Notes: generated from the sequence alone by a model not told the origin. A stretch of DNA of 64,000 bases from Kineosporia succinea (GCF_030811555.1 NZ_JAUSQZ010000001.1:7065241-7129240); one strand, 5' to 3'; counted from the first letter of the stretch, positions 1-9,548 are shown. Numbers and translations are program-made.

Positions 1-447
1 GGTTCACCGGGGCCGGACCCGTCACCCGGTCCCCGTGGGACCTGGCCGTCGTCGTTCCCGCGCACGGGCGGTCATGTACCGCACCGCACGCGGAGGTCGA
101 ACGAGAAAGGTGGGACGAGTCGGCCCGGAACCGCTCAGGCGGAGGGCGGAACGGAGCTCGGGTGGCACTGGCGTCGGCCGTTCCCGCGGACGAGGGAGCC
201 GGAGAGCAGGTAAGACGTCATCAGCAGCCGTCGGCGTACGCCGCGGAGTGCGTATGCGCTCATTGCTCGTGCTCCTCTCTCGGATCGTCGGGGCGATCAC
301 TGCGGTGGAACTGGCCGACGCCGTCTCACTTCCCGGGCGCCGCGAGCCCAGAATGCCACGTTCCGTCACGACAGGCCAGCTTTCCGCCCTTACGGGCACG
401 TACCATGACGCCGACGGTCAGAGCCGGACGAACGGAGAGCGCCTCCC
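1..447. other. Leading stretch without a recognisable gene
   Basis: No convincing coding sequence is visible in the first 447 bases. Open frames exist on both strands, but they are rich in Arg, Pro and Gly and match no family I know. The stretch presumably holds the promoter of the gene starting at 448 and the end or upstream region of a gene outside the window. Confidence 0.5.
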
Positions 448-2592
448 GTGCTGCTGGAACGACTGACGCAGGCCGCGCGCGAGGGCACCCTGCTCGATCT
501 GGCCGGACCGGAGGCGTTCGACGCCCGCCGCCCCGACGTGATCTGGACGCCCGAGCGGGAGGTGACCGCCGCGTCCCTCATCGGCCTGCTCACCGCGACC
601 GAGGGCGTGCACCCCCGGGGTGTGCGGGTGCGCGGTGCGCGCATCGTCGGCGACCTGGACTGGGAGTGGCAGCACCTGCGGGTACCACTGAGCCTGAGCG
701 ACTGCGCGCTCGAGAGCCCGATGCGCCTGGACCAGGCCTCGGTCACCGGCCTGAGCCTGATCCGCTGCCGGGTGCCCGGACTGAGCGCCGGGCAGTTGCG
801 CAGTTCCAGCGGACTTCGCCTGAGCCGCAGCACGTTCGACGACACCGTGGTGCTGCGCGACGCCGTGGTCGAGGGGGACGTGGCCCTGGGCGGCGCCACG
901 ATCACGCCCTCCCGCCGGCACCAGAGCGCCCCGGTCGCCCTCGACGCGCACCGTCTGCGCCTGGCCGGTTCGCTGGTGCTGGAGCACCGCTTCCACGCGC
1001 TCGGCACCGTGAACCTGTCCGGCGCGCACATCGGCGGCAGCCTGCGGGGCTCCGGCGGGCACCTGGAGAATCCGGGCCACAACGCGCTCACCGCCTCGGA
1101 CGCCCAGGTACTCGGAAACGTGCACCTGAGCAACGGCTTCCGGTCGCAGGGGCGGGTCACCTTCAACCGTACCCGGATCGAGGGCAACCTCAGCTGCGAC
1201 GGGGGCACGTTCGAGAACCCGGACGGCGACGCCCTGGCGGCGGAACGGGTCTCGATCGGCGGCGCCCTGCAGATGCGCGGGCCGTTCCGCTCCCGGGGGC
1301 GGGTGCGGCTCGACGGGATCCGGGTCGGCGGCAACCTGGACTGCTCGAACGGCGAGTTCGACAGCGCCGGCAGCAGCGACTGCCTGCAGGCCGCGGGCAG
1401 CCACATCGAGGGAAACGTGGTCCTGCGCGGCCGGTTCCGTGCGACCGGGCGCATCGACCTGGACGACGCCCGGATCGGCGGGGCCCTGGACTGCGACGGC
1501 GCGACCCTGGTGAACCCCACCGGCCAGGCGCTGCGGGCGATGAACCTGACCGCCGGCGGCACCGTGCGCTTCGACGACGAGGACACCACCGCCCACTTCA
1601 GCGCCGAGGGGTCGGTGTGCCTGAACGGGGCCCGGGTACGCGGCTCGGTGGTGTGCGCGGGCGGCTCGTTCGTGAGTCCGGACGGGCCCGGCGGCACGGC
1701 CCTCGACCTGTCCGACACCGAGATCGACGGGAGCGTCTGGATCACCCAGAACGCTACCGTACGAGGCATTCTGCGGCTGACCCGGGGCCGGATCCGGGGC
1801 GACCTGAGTTTCCGCGACAGCACCCTCGACGGCTCGTTCAAGGGCCGCGGCATGCGGCTGGCCGGCAACTTCAGCTGGGCCCGCTCCCCCGCCCGGCCGC
1901 AGCGCGTCGACCTGCGCCGGGCCTCGGTCGGCCAGATCGACGACGACGAGAGCAGCTGGCCCCGCGCCGGGGGCCTGCTCATCGACGGCTTCACCTACGA
2001 CCGGCTCAGCACCCGCGCCCCCGGCTCCCCCGCGCAGCGCCTCGAATGGATCCGCCGGCAGCCGGGTTTCGTGCCCGAGTCGTACCAGCAGCTGGTCGCC
2101 GTCTACCGCCGCAACGGGCAGCTGGCGGAAGCGACCGTGGTGGCGATGGCCCAGCAGGACGACCTGCGGCGCCGCGGCGACCTGCACGCCCCGGCCCGGC
2201 TCTGGAACTGGTTCATCGGGCGCAGCATCGGGCACGGGTACCGCCCCGCCCGCGCGGCCTGGGCCCTGGTCGCGGTCTACCTGGTCACGTTCCTGGTGGT
2301 CTGGCTGGGCGCCCGCTCCGACGCGTTCCTGCAGACCGGTGACACCGCGCCCGTGCCGTCGGTGACCTCGTCGCGCTGCGGGCCGGAGTACCCTTGCTTC
2401 GTGCCGGCCGCCTACGCCCTCGAGAGCATCGTCCCGATCCTCAACCTGCACCAGCGCGACAAGTGGCAGCCGGTCTCCACGACCGTCGCCGACCGGGCGC
2501 TGCGCGACTGGCTGTTCCTGTCGACCGTGCTCGGGTACGCGGGCACCACGCTGCTGGCGGCCGGGCTGAGCGGGCTGGCCCGGAAGACCTAG
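448..2592 (+). CDS. Beta-solenoid repeat protein with C-terminal membrane anchor
   Basis: 714 residues. The first roughly 530 residues are short repeats of about 20 residues with regular Gly, Asn and hydrophobic spacing (IGGNLDCSNGEF, IGGALDCDGATL, VRGSVVCAGGSF), which suggests a right-handed beta-solenoid like the pentapeptide or bactofilin folds. A hydrophobic helix follows at about 605-630 (AWALVAVYLVTFLVVWLG), and a second lies near the C-terminus (WLFLSTVLGYAGTTLLAAGL). Homologues are often labelled membrane-associated oxidoreductase, but I see no Rossmann or other redox motif, so that label is not supported here. The GTG start is chosen because a purine-rich stretch precedes it and the repeats begin soon after. 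Likely a membrane-anchored scaffold or sensor; function unknown. Confidence 0.8.
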   Translation: MLLERLTQAAREGTLLDLAGPEAFDARRPDVIWTPEREVTAASLIGLLTATEGVHPRGVRVRGARIVGDLDWEWQHLRVPLSLSDCALESPMRLDQASVTGLSLIRCRVPGLSAGQLRSSSGLRLSRSTFDDTVVLRDAVVEGDVALGGATITPSRRHQSAPVALDAHRLRLAGSLVLEHRFHALGTVNLSGAHIGGSLRGSGGHLENPGHNALTASDAQVLGNVHLSNGFRSQGRVTFNRTRIEGNLSCDGGTFENPDGDALAAERVSIGGALQMRGPFRSRGRVRLDGIRVGGNLDCSNGEFDSAGSSDCLQAAGSHIEGNVVLRGRFRATGRIDLDDARIGGALDCDGATLVNPTGQALRAMNLTAGGTVRFDDEDTTAHFSAEGSVCLNGARVRGSVVCAGGSFVSPDGPGGTALDLSDTEIDGSVWITQNATVRGILRLTRGRIRGDLSFRDSTLDGSFKGRGMRLAGNFSWARSPARPQRVDLRRASVGQIDDDESSWPRAGGLLIDGFTYDRLSTRAPGSPAQRLEWIRRQPGFVPESYQQLVAVYRRNGQLAEATVVAMAQQDDLRRRGDLHAPARLWNWFIGRSIGHGYRPARAAWALVAVYLVTFLVVWLGARSDAFLQTGDTAPVPSVTSSRCGPEYPCFVPAAYALESIVPILNLHQRDKWQPVSTTVADRALRDWLFLSTVLGYAGTTLLAAGLSGLARKT

Positions 2593-2663
2593 ATCTGCTC
2601 GGTGCCACAACCGCACGACAGCGATGCCGGCAGAGCACGGGTGTCACCGGGGCCCATGACGAA

Positions 2664-2696
2664 GGGTGGACGCCGTGGTCACCACGACGTCCACCC
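2664..2696. terminator. Hairpin between convergent genes
   Basis: GGGTGGACG at 2664-2672 is repeated inverted as CGTCCACCC at 2688-2696. Between them GTGGT-C-ACCAC forms a second short stem. It lies between the solenoid gene and the convergent secreted protein, so a bidirectional terminator is likely. Its core GGTGGACGCCGTGGT recurs elsewhere in the window. Confidence 0.6.
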
Positions 2697-2707
2697 CTCG
2701 GTCGTGA

Positions 2708-4921
2708 TCAGGGATAGGAGACCACGTTACGCGGCACGGTGTTGCCCGCCGGGTTGGGCACGGCGCCGCCGGTGTTGTTGACGACGTTGCTGATCGTGCC
2801 CACGTCACCGAGCGAGACCGTGAGCAGGCTGCGCAGTTTCACCCCGCTCCGGTTCGGCACCTCGAAGGCGTGGTCGAGCTTCACCGCCGGGTTGGCGTTG
2901 AAGAAGGCGTACGAACCGGCGCCCCAGACCTCGTGATCGGTGACCGCGTCCGCGACCTTGTAGGCGGCGTAACCGTTCTGGGACCCGTTCATCCAGGCCG
3001 CCTGGTTCGGCACGTCGTAGGGCTTCTCGTTCTGGAAGAAGATCGTCTTGCCGCGGTTGCCGTTCCAGATCACCTCGTACTTCTGGTAGTGCTCCACGAA
3101 GAGACCGGTCGCGAGCACGTCGTCACCGTTGACGAGGAGGCCGGTGTCGCCGGTGTTCACCGACCATCCGGTCGCGGCCCCGCCGTGGTCGGCGCGCCAG
3201 GCCCAGATGTGGTCGATGATCGTGTCGTCACTGTGCACCGCGAGGGTGGTCGTGGCCTTGCCCTGCACGCTGCTGCCGACCCGGAAGAACACGTCCTGGA
3301 TGCTGATCGGGTTGGCCGCGTGGTCGGTGTGCGTGCCGGCGGTGCCGACCGTCATCAGGGTCGGGCTGTTGGTGGTGCCCGCGTCGAAGGTCAGGCCGCT
3401 GATCTTCACCCCGTTGACGTCCGCGACGCTCAGGGCCGTGACACCACCCGACGGGATCAGCGTGGGGAAGCCGATTCCGGTGACAACCGTGTCGGCCCGG
3501 GTGACCTTGATGGTCTCGCTGAGCGAGTAGGTGCCCGGCGTGAAGAACAGGTTCAGGCCCTGGGCCAGCGCCTGGTTGATGCGGGCCGCGCTGTCACCGG
3601 GTCTGGCCACGTAGAACTGGCTCATCGGGATCGACGAACCGGCCGAGTTCGGCCAGCTGGTGCCGGAGGAGTTGCGCTTCAGCGACGGGACGAACACCCG
3701 GTACTTGCCCGCGCCGTCCACGTACAGGTAAGGCTTTTCGCGGGTCACCGGCGTGCTGGCCAGCGTGGTGTGCGGCGGGCTCGGGAACGCGTTGGCCGGT
3801 GCGCCCTGAACGCCGGAGTAGACCATGTTCCAGACGCCGCCGCTCCAGCTGCCGATCGAGCTGTCGCGGGTGTACCACTGCTGCTGCGAGCCCGAGGTGA
3901 TGCTGCCGTCGACCTTGCTGTCGGCCAGGTACCCGCCGCTGGAGTAGCCCTGGCCGTTGTCCTGGTTGGACGGGCCGAGCGTCAGGTTGCCCTTGATGTG
4001 CACGCGCCGCATCGGCGCGGCCTGCGACACGGCCCAGCGGTCGGTGCCGCCCTCCGGCACCACGGACAGGTTCTCGGCGCTGCGCCAGAAGTTCTGGGTG
4101 GCGTTCGAGGTGTCGCCGTAGTTCCAGCCCGAGTCCACGTTGAGCGCGCCGTTGATCGTCACGTCGTCGGGGTTCAGGCCCAGCCCGGCCACGCTCGTGT
4201 AGAAGCCCAGGTTGGCCCAGACCCGCCCGTAGGTGCCGGGTTTGAACAGAAAGGCGTAGCGCTGCGTGCCGAACTGCGCCGTCGGGCTGACCAGCTGCGA
4301 GTTGAAGGCCGCGTCGACGGCCGACTGGATGGTGGCCGCGGACGTGCTCGAGTCGAAGATCTTGACGTTCGGGCCGAAGTCGGGGGTGTCGGACGTCGGG
4401 ATCGAGGTGTCGCTGCCCCCGAAGACCTTGAACTCGTAGAGCGAATACCCGTACGGCGTGGCCCGGCTCGTGCCGTTCATGCGCACGTAGCGCCCGCTGC
4501 CGGTGACCGCGATGCTCTGCACCCCGGCCTGGCCGGCGGTGGTCGGCGTGATGTTCGTCCAGCTGGTGCCGTTGGCCGAGGTCTGCACGGTGAAGGCCGA
4601 GGCGTAGGCGGCCTCCCAGTTCAGCTCGATCCGACTGATCGCCTGGGTGCTGCCCAGGTCGACCTGCAGCCACTGCGGGTCGGCGAACGCGCTCGACCAG
4701 CGGGTGGCGGTGTTGCCGTCGACGGCGAGCGCGGCCTCGGTGGCGGCGCCGTTCTCGCTGGAGGACGCGGTGGCGGGCCGGCCCTGGGAGAGCAGGGTCT
4801 CGGCGGCCTGGGCCGGGAGGGCCGGGGCGAGGGTGAGGAAGCCGACGACCAGGGCGAGGATCACCGGTATCGCCAGGCGGGCGCGCGCCGGACCGCGCGC
4901 AGGACGGGGTGCGGGAGGCAT
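2708..4921 (-). CDS. Secreted F5/8C (CBM32) plus right-handed beta-helix protein
   Basis: 737 residues. Residues about 12-40 are a signal peptide ending in PALPAQAAE. Residues about 41-170 are an F5/8 type C (CBM32-like) sugar-binding domain (ATASSSENG, LAVDGNTATRWSS, WLQVDLGSTQ). The remainder is a parallel beta-helix of the pectate-lyase/GH55-like kind with repeated strands such as VNGDDVLATGLFVEHYQKYEV. Close relatives in streptomycetes are annotated coagulation factor 5/8 type domain protein or, wrongly, adenylyl cyclase. It probably binds and acts on an extracellular glycan; the substrate is not known. AGGAGA lies 6 bases before the ATG. It stands alone on its strand, with a terminator-like hairpin after the stop. 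Confidence 0.88.
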   Translation of the reverse strand: MPPAPRPARGPARARLAIPVILALVVGFLTLAPALPAQAAETLLSQGRPATASSSENGAATEAALAVDGNTATRWSSAFADPQWLQVDLGSTQAISRIELNWEAAYASAFTVQTSANGTSWTNITPTTAGQAGVQSIAVTGSGRYVRMNGTSRATPYGYSLYEFKVFGGSDTSIPTSDTPDFGPNVKIFDSSTSAATIQSAVDAAFNSQLVSPTAQFGTQRYAFLFKPGTYGRVWANLGFYTSVAGLGLNPDDVTINGALNVDSGWNYGDTSNATQNFWRSAENLSVVPEGGTDRWAVSQAAPMRRVHIKGNLTLGPSNQDNGQGYSSGGYLADSKVDGSITSGSQQQWYTRDSSIGSWSGGVWNMVYSGVQGAPANAFPSPPHTTLASTPVTREKPYLYVDGAGKYRVFVPSLKRNSSGTSWPNSAGSSIPMSQFYVARPGDSAARINQALAQGLNLFFTPGTYSLSETIKVTRADTVVTGIGFPTLIPSGGVTALSVADVNGVKISGLTFDAGTTNSPTLMTVGTAGTHTDHAANPISIQDVFFRVGSSVQGKATTTLAVHSDDTIIDHIWAWRADHGGAATGWSVNTGDTGLLVNGDDVLATGLFVEHYQKYEVIWNGNRGKTIFFQNEKPYDVPNQAAWMNGSQNGYAAYKVADAVTDHEVWGAGSYAFFNANPAVKLDHAFEVPNRSGVKLRSLLTVSLGDVGTISNVVNNTGGAVPNPAGNTVPRNVVSYP

Positions 4922-5303
4922 CGTTGTCTCCTAGTTGAGCGATGACGAGGCAGGGACGAGCAGGAGCGCCGTGCGGGTCATTCAGGGAGGCTCACAGCGA
5001 AATCCCCCCATTGGTACCTTTCGGGCGCCTGAATGGCAACGTCCGATATCCGAGCGGTACCGGAGATGGGCCCTTCGGCCCAGGCGGGTCCCGGACGCGG
5101 ACGGCCCGGGTGCCGCCGGAGCCCTGAAGCTTCCCAAAACGGCCGCACCGGGCTGGAACCGGGTGATTTCCCGGCCGGCGTCGCGACACTCGGGGTCCAC
5201 CGGTCGACCGAGGTGGTGCGCCTGCGCGCGTTGGCGCACCGACGCGTCCCCCGTCGGCCCGTCGATGCACCTCGGGCGCGCCCGGATGCGGGACGATCGG
5301 CAC
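4922..5303. promoter_or_regulatory. Divergent intergenic region
   Basis: About 380 bases between two divergent genes. I see no gene. CATTCAGG at 4979-4986 is repeated inverted as CCTGAATG at 5028-5035, enclosing a less GC-rich stretch (AAATCCCCCCATTGGTACC). This could be a looped or paired operator for the secreted beta-helix protein. No consensus promoter is clear on either strand. Confidence 0.3.
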
Positions 5304-6092
5304 ATGATCGAGAAAGTGGTGTTCCCGAGCTCGCTGGGCCCGAAGCTCGCGGGTGTGCTCGAGGTGCCGGACGGCCCCGTGCGCGGCTGGGGGGTGTTCG
5401 CCCACGGGTTCACCCTGGGCAAGGACTCGCCCGCCGCGGCCCGCATCTGTCGGCGCCTGGCGAAGGAGGGCATCGGGATGCTGCGCTACGACAACCTGGG
5501 CCTGGGCGACTCGGAGGGCGACTGGGGCGACGGGTCGTTCACGGTCAAGATCGACGACACCGTGCAGGCGGCCCGGTTCATGGCCGACCGCGGCACCTCG
5601 GTCGAGCTGCTCGTGGGGCACTCCTGGGGTGGGGCGACCGTGATCGCGGGTGCCCGGCAGGTGCCCGGGGTGCGGGCGGTGGCGACGGTCGGGGCGCCGT
5701 TCGACCCGAGCCGGGTGGAACGGCACTACGACGCGGTGGTGGAGAAGGTGCTGGCCGAGGGATCGGCCGAGTGGCTCATCGGGGGCAAGGCGCTGACGCT
5801 GAAAAGGGCGTTCGTGGAAGACGTCCGGGGCTCGGAGCTGCGCGACCGGATCACCGAGCTGCGGATGCCGTTGCTGGTCATGCACTCGCCGACGGACAAC
5901 ACGGTGGGGATCGAGAACGCCAGCGAGATCTTCCGGGTCGCCCGGCACCCGCGCAGCTTCGTGTCGCTGGAGGGCTCGAACCACTTCCTGACCGGGGCCG
6001 GGCAGGCCGACCGGGCGGCGCGCATCATCAGCGCCTGGGCGGACCCCTACCTGGGGCATGCCGCTGCTCCCTCGCCCGTCCCCGGTGATTAA
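5304..6092 (+). CDS. Alpha/beta hydrolase
   Basis: 262 residues. The fold is a serine hydrolase: oxyanion-region HGF near the N-terminus (GVFAHGFTLGKDSPAA), nucleophile elbow GHSWGG with the catalytic Ser, an Asp in MHSPTDNTV and a terminal His in EGSNHFLTG. It resembles the hydrolase half of the hydrolase-OsmC fusions of actinobacteria, but no OsmC domain follows. The ATG at 5304 gives a normal N-terminus (MIEKVVFPSS); an in-frame ATG at 5286 is possible. The stop is 10 bases before pdxY, so the two are probably cotranscribed. Substrate unknown. Confidence 0.85.
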   Translation: MIEKVVFPSSLGPKLAGVLEVPDGPVRGWGVFAHGFTLGKDSPAAARICRRLAKEGIGMLRYDNLGLGDSEGDWGDGSFTVKIDDTVQAARFMADRGTSVELLVGHSWGGATVIAGARQVPGVRAVATVGAPFDPSRVERHYDAVVEKVLAEGSAEWLIGGKALTLKRAFVEDVRGSELRDRITELRMPLLVMHSPTDNTVGIENASEIFRVARHPRSFVSLEGSNHFLTGAGQADRAARIISAWADPYLGHAAAPSPVPGD

Positions 6093-6102
6093 GGTGGGCG
6101 GA

Positions 6103-6954
6103 ATGAAGGTTCTGTCGATCCAGTCGGCGGTCGCGCACGGGCACGTGGGTAACTCGGCCGCGGTGTTCCCGCTGCAGCGCATCGGTGTCGAGGTCGTTCC
6201 CGTGCACACGGTGAACTTCTCCAACCACACCGGGTACGGGGCCTGGCGCGGCCCGCTGATCCCGCCGTCCGAGGTGGCCGAGGTCATCCTGGGGGTCGAG
6301 GAGCGCGGCGTGTTCCCGCAGATCGACGTGGTGCTGTCCGGTTACCAGGGCGGGGCCGGCATCGCCGGGGTCATCGTCGACGCCGTGCGCCGGGTCAAGG
6401 AGGCCAACCCCTCGGCCCTGTACGCGTGCGACCCGGTGATGGGCAACGCCAAGTCCGGCTGTTTCGTGGCGCCGGAGATCCCCGACCTGCTGCGTGACGT
6501 GGTGGTGCCGGTGGCCGACATCCTCACGCCGAACCAGTTCGAGCTGGGGTTCCTGACCGGCACGTCGCCGGGCTCGCTGGAGACGACGCTGGCCTCGGCC
6601 GACCTGGCCCGTTCGATGGGCCCCTCCACCGTGCTGGTGACGAGCGTCGAGCGTCCCGACCGGCCCGAGAACACGGTCGAGATGCTGGTCGTGGACCCCG
6701 CCGGCGCCTGGATCGTGCAGACGCCCCAGCTGCCGTTCAAGGCCAACGGTTCCGGTGACGTCACGGCCGCGCTGTTCACCGCGCACCTGCGCCAGAGCGG
6801 CCAGGCGTCGGTGGCCCTGGCCCGCACCGCCTCCAGCGTGTTCGACCTGATCGACCTGACCTACCGCTCCGGCGAGCGGGAGCTGCAGCTGGTGCAGGCG
6901 CAGGAGTTCTACGCCGCGCCGCGTCTGCAGTTCGCGGTCGAGCAGGTGCGCTAG
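6103..6954 (+). CDS. pdxY: Pyridoxal kinase
   Basis: 283 residues, the usual PdxY length. It phosphorylates pyridoxal (and probably other B6 vitamers) with ATP in the salvage route to pyridoxal 5'-phosphate. Ribokinase-fold features are visible: N-terminal MKVLSIQSAVAHGHVGN, GYGAWRG, the CDPVMGN motif, LTPNQFELGFLTG and the anion-hole/catalytic GSGDVTAALF near the C-terminus. AAGGTG lies just before the chosen ATG; an upstream in-frame start would overlap the preceding hydrolase. The cytoplasmic enzyme forms a short operon with that hydrolase. Confidence 0.95.
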   Translation: MKVLSIQSAVAHGHVGNSAAVFPLQRIGVEVVPVHTVNFSNHTGYGAWRGPLIPPSEVAEVILGVEERGVFPQIDVVLSGYQGGAGIAGVIVDAVRRVKEANPSALYACDPVMGNAKSGCFVAPEIPDLLRDVVVPVADILTPNQFELGFLTGTSPGSLETTLASADLARSMGPSTVLVTSVERPDRPENTVEMLVVDPAGAWIVQTPQLPFKANGSGDVTAALFTAHLRQSGQASVALARTASSVFDLIDLTYRSGERELQLVQAQEFYAAPRLQFAVEQVR

Positions 6955-7003
6955 CCGAGTTCGCCATCAGGAAGAGAACCGACCTGATGGACCTCTAGCG
7001 TCG

Positions 7004-7030
7004 CCCTGGTCAGACGTTGTCGCACCAGGG
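7004..7030 (+). promoter_or_regulatory. Hairpin close to the ribosome binding site
   Basis: CCCTGGT (7004-7010) pairs with ACCAGGG (7024-7030) immediately before the next start at 7040. The right arm contains part of the AGGGAG ribosome binding site, so folding could limit translation of the following hydrolase. A TAGCGT -10-like hexamer lies at 6996-7001. Confidence 0.35.
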
Positions 7031-7039
7031 AGACCGCAC

Positions 7040-7738
7040 ATGTCCACGTACGTTCTGGTTCCGGGATTCTTCTTCGGCCCGTGGGTGTGGGAGGAGACCG
7101 GGCGGGTGCTCCGCGAGGCCGGGCACGAGGTGCGGATCGTGGCGCTGACCGGGCAGGGCTCGGGCAGCACCGAGGGGGTCGGCGTCGAGACGCACGTCGC
7201 CGACATCCTCGGCCGGATCGACGAGGACGTGGTGCTCGTGCTGCACAGCGGCGCGACCATCGCCGGTACGGCGGCGGCCGACCGCGTGCCCGGGAAGCTG
7301 CGGCACCTGGTCTACGTGGACACGGCGCCCTTCCCCGACGGCATGGCCCAGATCGAGTTCCTGCCGCCCGAGGTGCAGGCCGCCCAGCGCGAGCAGATCC
7401 GCGTCGAGGGGCACCTGCCGCCGCCGGCCTTCGACGACCCCTCCGTGCTGGGCGGTCTCACGCCGGACGACCTGGAGCGGATGCGCCGGCTCGCCACCGC
7501 GCAGCCCGCCCCGCTGGTGCTGGAACCGGCCCGGCGCCCCGATCCGGTGCCGGCCACCCCGCGCACCCTGATCGCGAGCTCCTTCTCCGTCGATCAGGTG
7601 CGGGCGATGGTGGACGCGGGGGTCCCGGCGTTCTCGATGCTCGCCGGGCCCGGCTGGACGATGCTCGACCTGCCGACCGGGCACTGGCCGATGCTGTCGA
7701 GGCCCGGGGATCTGGCCGGGATGCTGCGGCAGATCTGA
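7040..7738 (+). CDS. Alpha/beta hydrolase, EstA/salicylate-esterase-like
   Basis: 232 residues. It begins with the STYVLVPGFFFGPWVWEET pattern of small alpha/beta hydrolases related to plant methyl esterases. The nucleophile elbow is LHSGAT rather than GxSxG, still with a Ser after His. The terminal catalytic His is in LPTGHWPML. AGGGAG precedes the ATG by a normal distance. It is monocistronic, between pdxY and an MFS gene, with a hairpin after its stop. The substrate is not predictable; ester or lactone hydrolysis is the family norm. Confidence 0.85.
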   Translation: MSTYVLVPGFFFGPWVWEETGRVLREAGHEVRIVALTGQGSGSTEGVGVETHVADILGRIDEDVVLVLHSGATIAGTAAADRVPGKLRHLVYVDTAPFPDGMAQIEFLPPEVQAAQREQIRVEGHLPPPAFDDPSVLGGLTPDDLERMRRLATAQPAPLVLEPARRPDPVPATPRTLIASSFSVDQVRAMVDAGVPAFSMLAGPGWTMLDLPTGHWPMLSRPGDLAGMLRQI

Positions 7739-7829
7739 CGCGGGTCGGCAGGGGACGGCCTGGTCGGTGGTGGTGGCCCGGTGGCCCACGAGAGCGCGGT
7801 GGGTTCGCGTGGGTCGGGGCGGAGCACGG

Positions 7830-7846
7830 CTGGCAGCTTCTGCCAG
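7830..7846. terminator. Short hairpin after the hydrolase gene
   Basis: CTGGCAG-CTT-CTGCCAG is a perfect 7-base stem with a 3-base loop about 90 bases after the hydrolase stop. No T-run follows, as is common in high-GC actinobacteria. Just downstream, CTGACAGCG occurs twice about 23 bases apart, ahead of the MFS gene. Confidence 0.4.
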
Positions 7847-7981
7847 GTGCTGACAGCGGGGCGTGCGTGGTCTGACAGCGCGCGGGACGACTCTCTGGTG
7901 GCGGCCGAACCGGGCCGCGTCCACACCAGCACCGGCCACCACCTCTCCTGCGGGAGCGGCAGCCGAGAGAAGGGGGCGACC

Positions 7982-9442
7982 ATGACGTCCACGACCATCA
8001 CTCCTGACACCTCACCGCATACCTACCGATCACTGGGCGCGGCCTGGATCCCGCTCGCCGCGCTGTGCCTGGCCTTCTTCGTCGAGATGGTCGACAACAC
8101 CTTGCTCTCGATCGCACTGCCGACCATCGGCCGTGACCTGGGCAGCGGCACCACCGCCCTGCAGTGGGTCACCGGCGCCTACTCCCTGACCTTCGGCGGG
8201 CTGCTGCTCACCGCCGGGTCGATGGCCGACCGGCTCGGACGGCGGCGGGTGCTGCTCGTCGGGCTCAGCGTGTTCGGCCTGCTCAGCCTCGGCGTCATCG
8301 CGGTCACCGACACCAGCCAGCTGATCGTGCTGCGCGCCCTGCTCGGCATCGCGGCCGCGGCGATGGCACCGATCACCAACTCGCTGGTGTTCCGGCTCTT
8401 CGACGACCAGAAGCTGCGGATGCGGGCGATGACCATCATGATCATCGTCGGCATGTCCGGGTTCGTGCTCGGCCCGCTGCTCGGCGGCTCGGTGCTGATC
8501 CACTTCGAGTGGCAGTGGCTGCTCATCGTCAACGCGCCGATCGCCCTGATCGCGTTCGTCGGAGTGCGGCTCGGCGTCCCGGCCGACGACCCGGCCGGGC
8601 TGACCCACGACAAGCTCGACCTTCCCGGCGCAGTGCTCAGCGTCCTCGCCATCGGTCTCGCCTGCTACTCGCTGACCAGCGGGGTCGATCACGGCTGGCT
8701 CTCCGGCGTCACGATCGCCTCGGTGCTCGGCGCGATCGCCGCGGCCATCGGCTTCGTGGTGCGGGAACAGCGCAGCTCGGCCCCCATGCTCGACCTCACC
8801 CTGTTCCGCAACGGCACCGTGCGCGGCGCCACCATCGCCCAGGTCGGCACCTCGATCGCCATGGCCAGCGTGATGTTCGGCCTCATCCTGCACTTCCAGT
8901 ACGCCTACGGCTGGAGCCCGGTGCGCGCCGGTCTGGCCAACCTGCCGATCATCGTCACGATGCTGGTGGCCACTCCCCTGTCCGAGAGCCTGGTCAAGCA
9001 GTTCGGCCACCGCATCGCCTGCGTCATCGGCGCGCTGTTCCTGACCGGGTCGCTGGTCGGCCTGTCGTGGGGTGTCGAGCACGGGTACCTCGCCATCGCG
9101 GCGTCGATGGTCGCGATGACCGTCGGTCTGCGCACCGTCATGACGATCTGCGCCATCGCCCTGGTCGACGCCATGCCGGCCAACCGCACGTCGATCGGCA
9201 CGGCCCTGAACGACACCGCGCAGGAGGTCGGCACCAGCATCGGCACGGCCGTGGTCGGCACGCTGATCGCGGCGCTGGTCACCTCGCAGCTGCCGGCCGG
9301 GGTGTGGAGCGCCGACCTGGTGGCCTCGTTCTTCCACGGCGAGCGCATCACCTACGCGGTGCTGGCCGCGATCGTCGGGGTGGTCGCGATCGGCGGGGCG
9401 CTGACGCTGACGGACTCCCGCTCCACCGACGAACCGCACTGA
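7982..9442 (+). CDS. MFS drug exporter, DHA2 (EmrB/QacA) family
   Basis: 486 residues with about 14 hydrophobic segments, the DHA2 size. The N-terminal segment (LCLAFFVEMVDNTLLSIALPTIGRDL) carries the conserved helix-1 D-x3-L pattern. The loop motif GSMADRLGRRRVLLVGLSVF is the MFS motif A. It should export a cationic or amphipathic compound by proton antiport across the cytoplasmic membrane. GAGAAGGGGGC before the ATG at 7982 fixes this start over upstream in-frame codons. The convergent BTAD regulator follows; a local regulatory link is possible but not shown. Confidence 0.92.
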   Translation: MTSTTITPDTSPHTYRSLGAAWIPLAALCLAFFVEMVDNTLLSIALPTIGRDLGSGTTALQWVTGAYSLTFGGLLLTAGSMADRLGRRRVLLVGLSVFGLLSLGVIAVTDTSQLIVLRALLGIAAAAMAPITNSLVFRLFDDQKLRMRAMTIMIIVGMSGFVLGPLLGGSVLIHFEWQWLLIVNAPIALIAFVGVRLGVPADDPAGLTHDKLDLPGAVLSVLAIGLACYSLTSGVDHGWLSGVTIASVLGAIAAAIGFVVREQRSSAPMLDLTLFRNGTVRGATIAQVGTSIAMASVMFGLILHFQYAYGWSPVRAGLANLPIIVTMLVATPLSESLVKQFGHRIACVIGALFLTGSLVGLSWGVEHGYLAIAASMVAMTVGLRTVMTICAIALVDAMPANRTSIGTALNDTAQEVGTSIGTAVVGTLIAALVTSQLPAGVWSADLVASFFHGERITYAVLAAIVGVVAIGGALTLTDSRSTDEPH

Positions 9443-9463
9443 GCCGAGCCGTTCCGGGTCCGC

Positions 9464-9517
9464 GGGGCGGATCGGGCATGGTCACGAACGTCTTCGTGGC
9501 CAGGCCCGATCCGCCCC
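9464..9517. terminator. Nested hairpin between convergent genes
   Basis: GGGGCGGATCGGGC (9464-9477) and GCCCGATCCGCCCC (9504-9517) are a perfect 14-base inverted repeat. Inside the loop CACGAA-CGTC-TTCGTG forms a second stem (9483-9498). It sits between the convergent MFS and BTAD genes and is very likely a bidirectional terminator. Confidence 0.7.
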
Positions 9518-9548
9518 TCCGGCGTCGGCGCAGTCGATCAGCCACCGG

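Noticed and set aside
2870-4945. Long open frame opposite the secreted beta-helix gene
   Set aside because: It is the mirror of a high-GC gene. The opposite strand has a signal peptide and clear domains, while this frame is Val/Arg/Gly-rich without any family.
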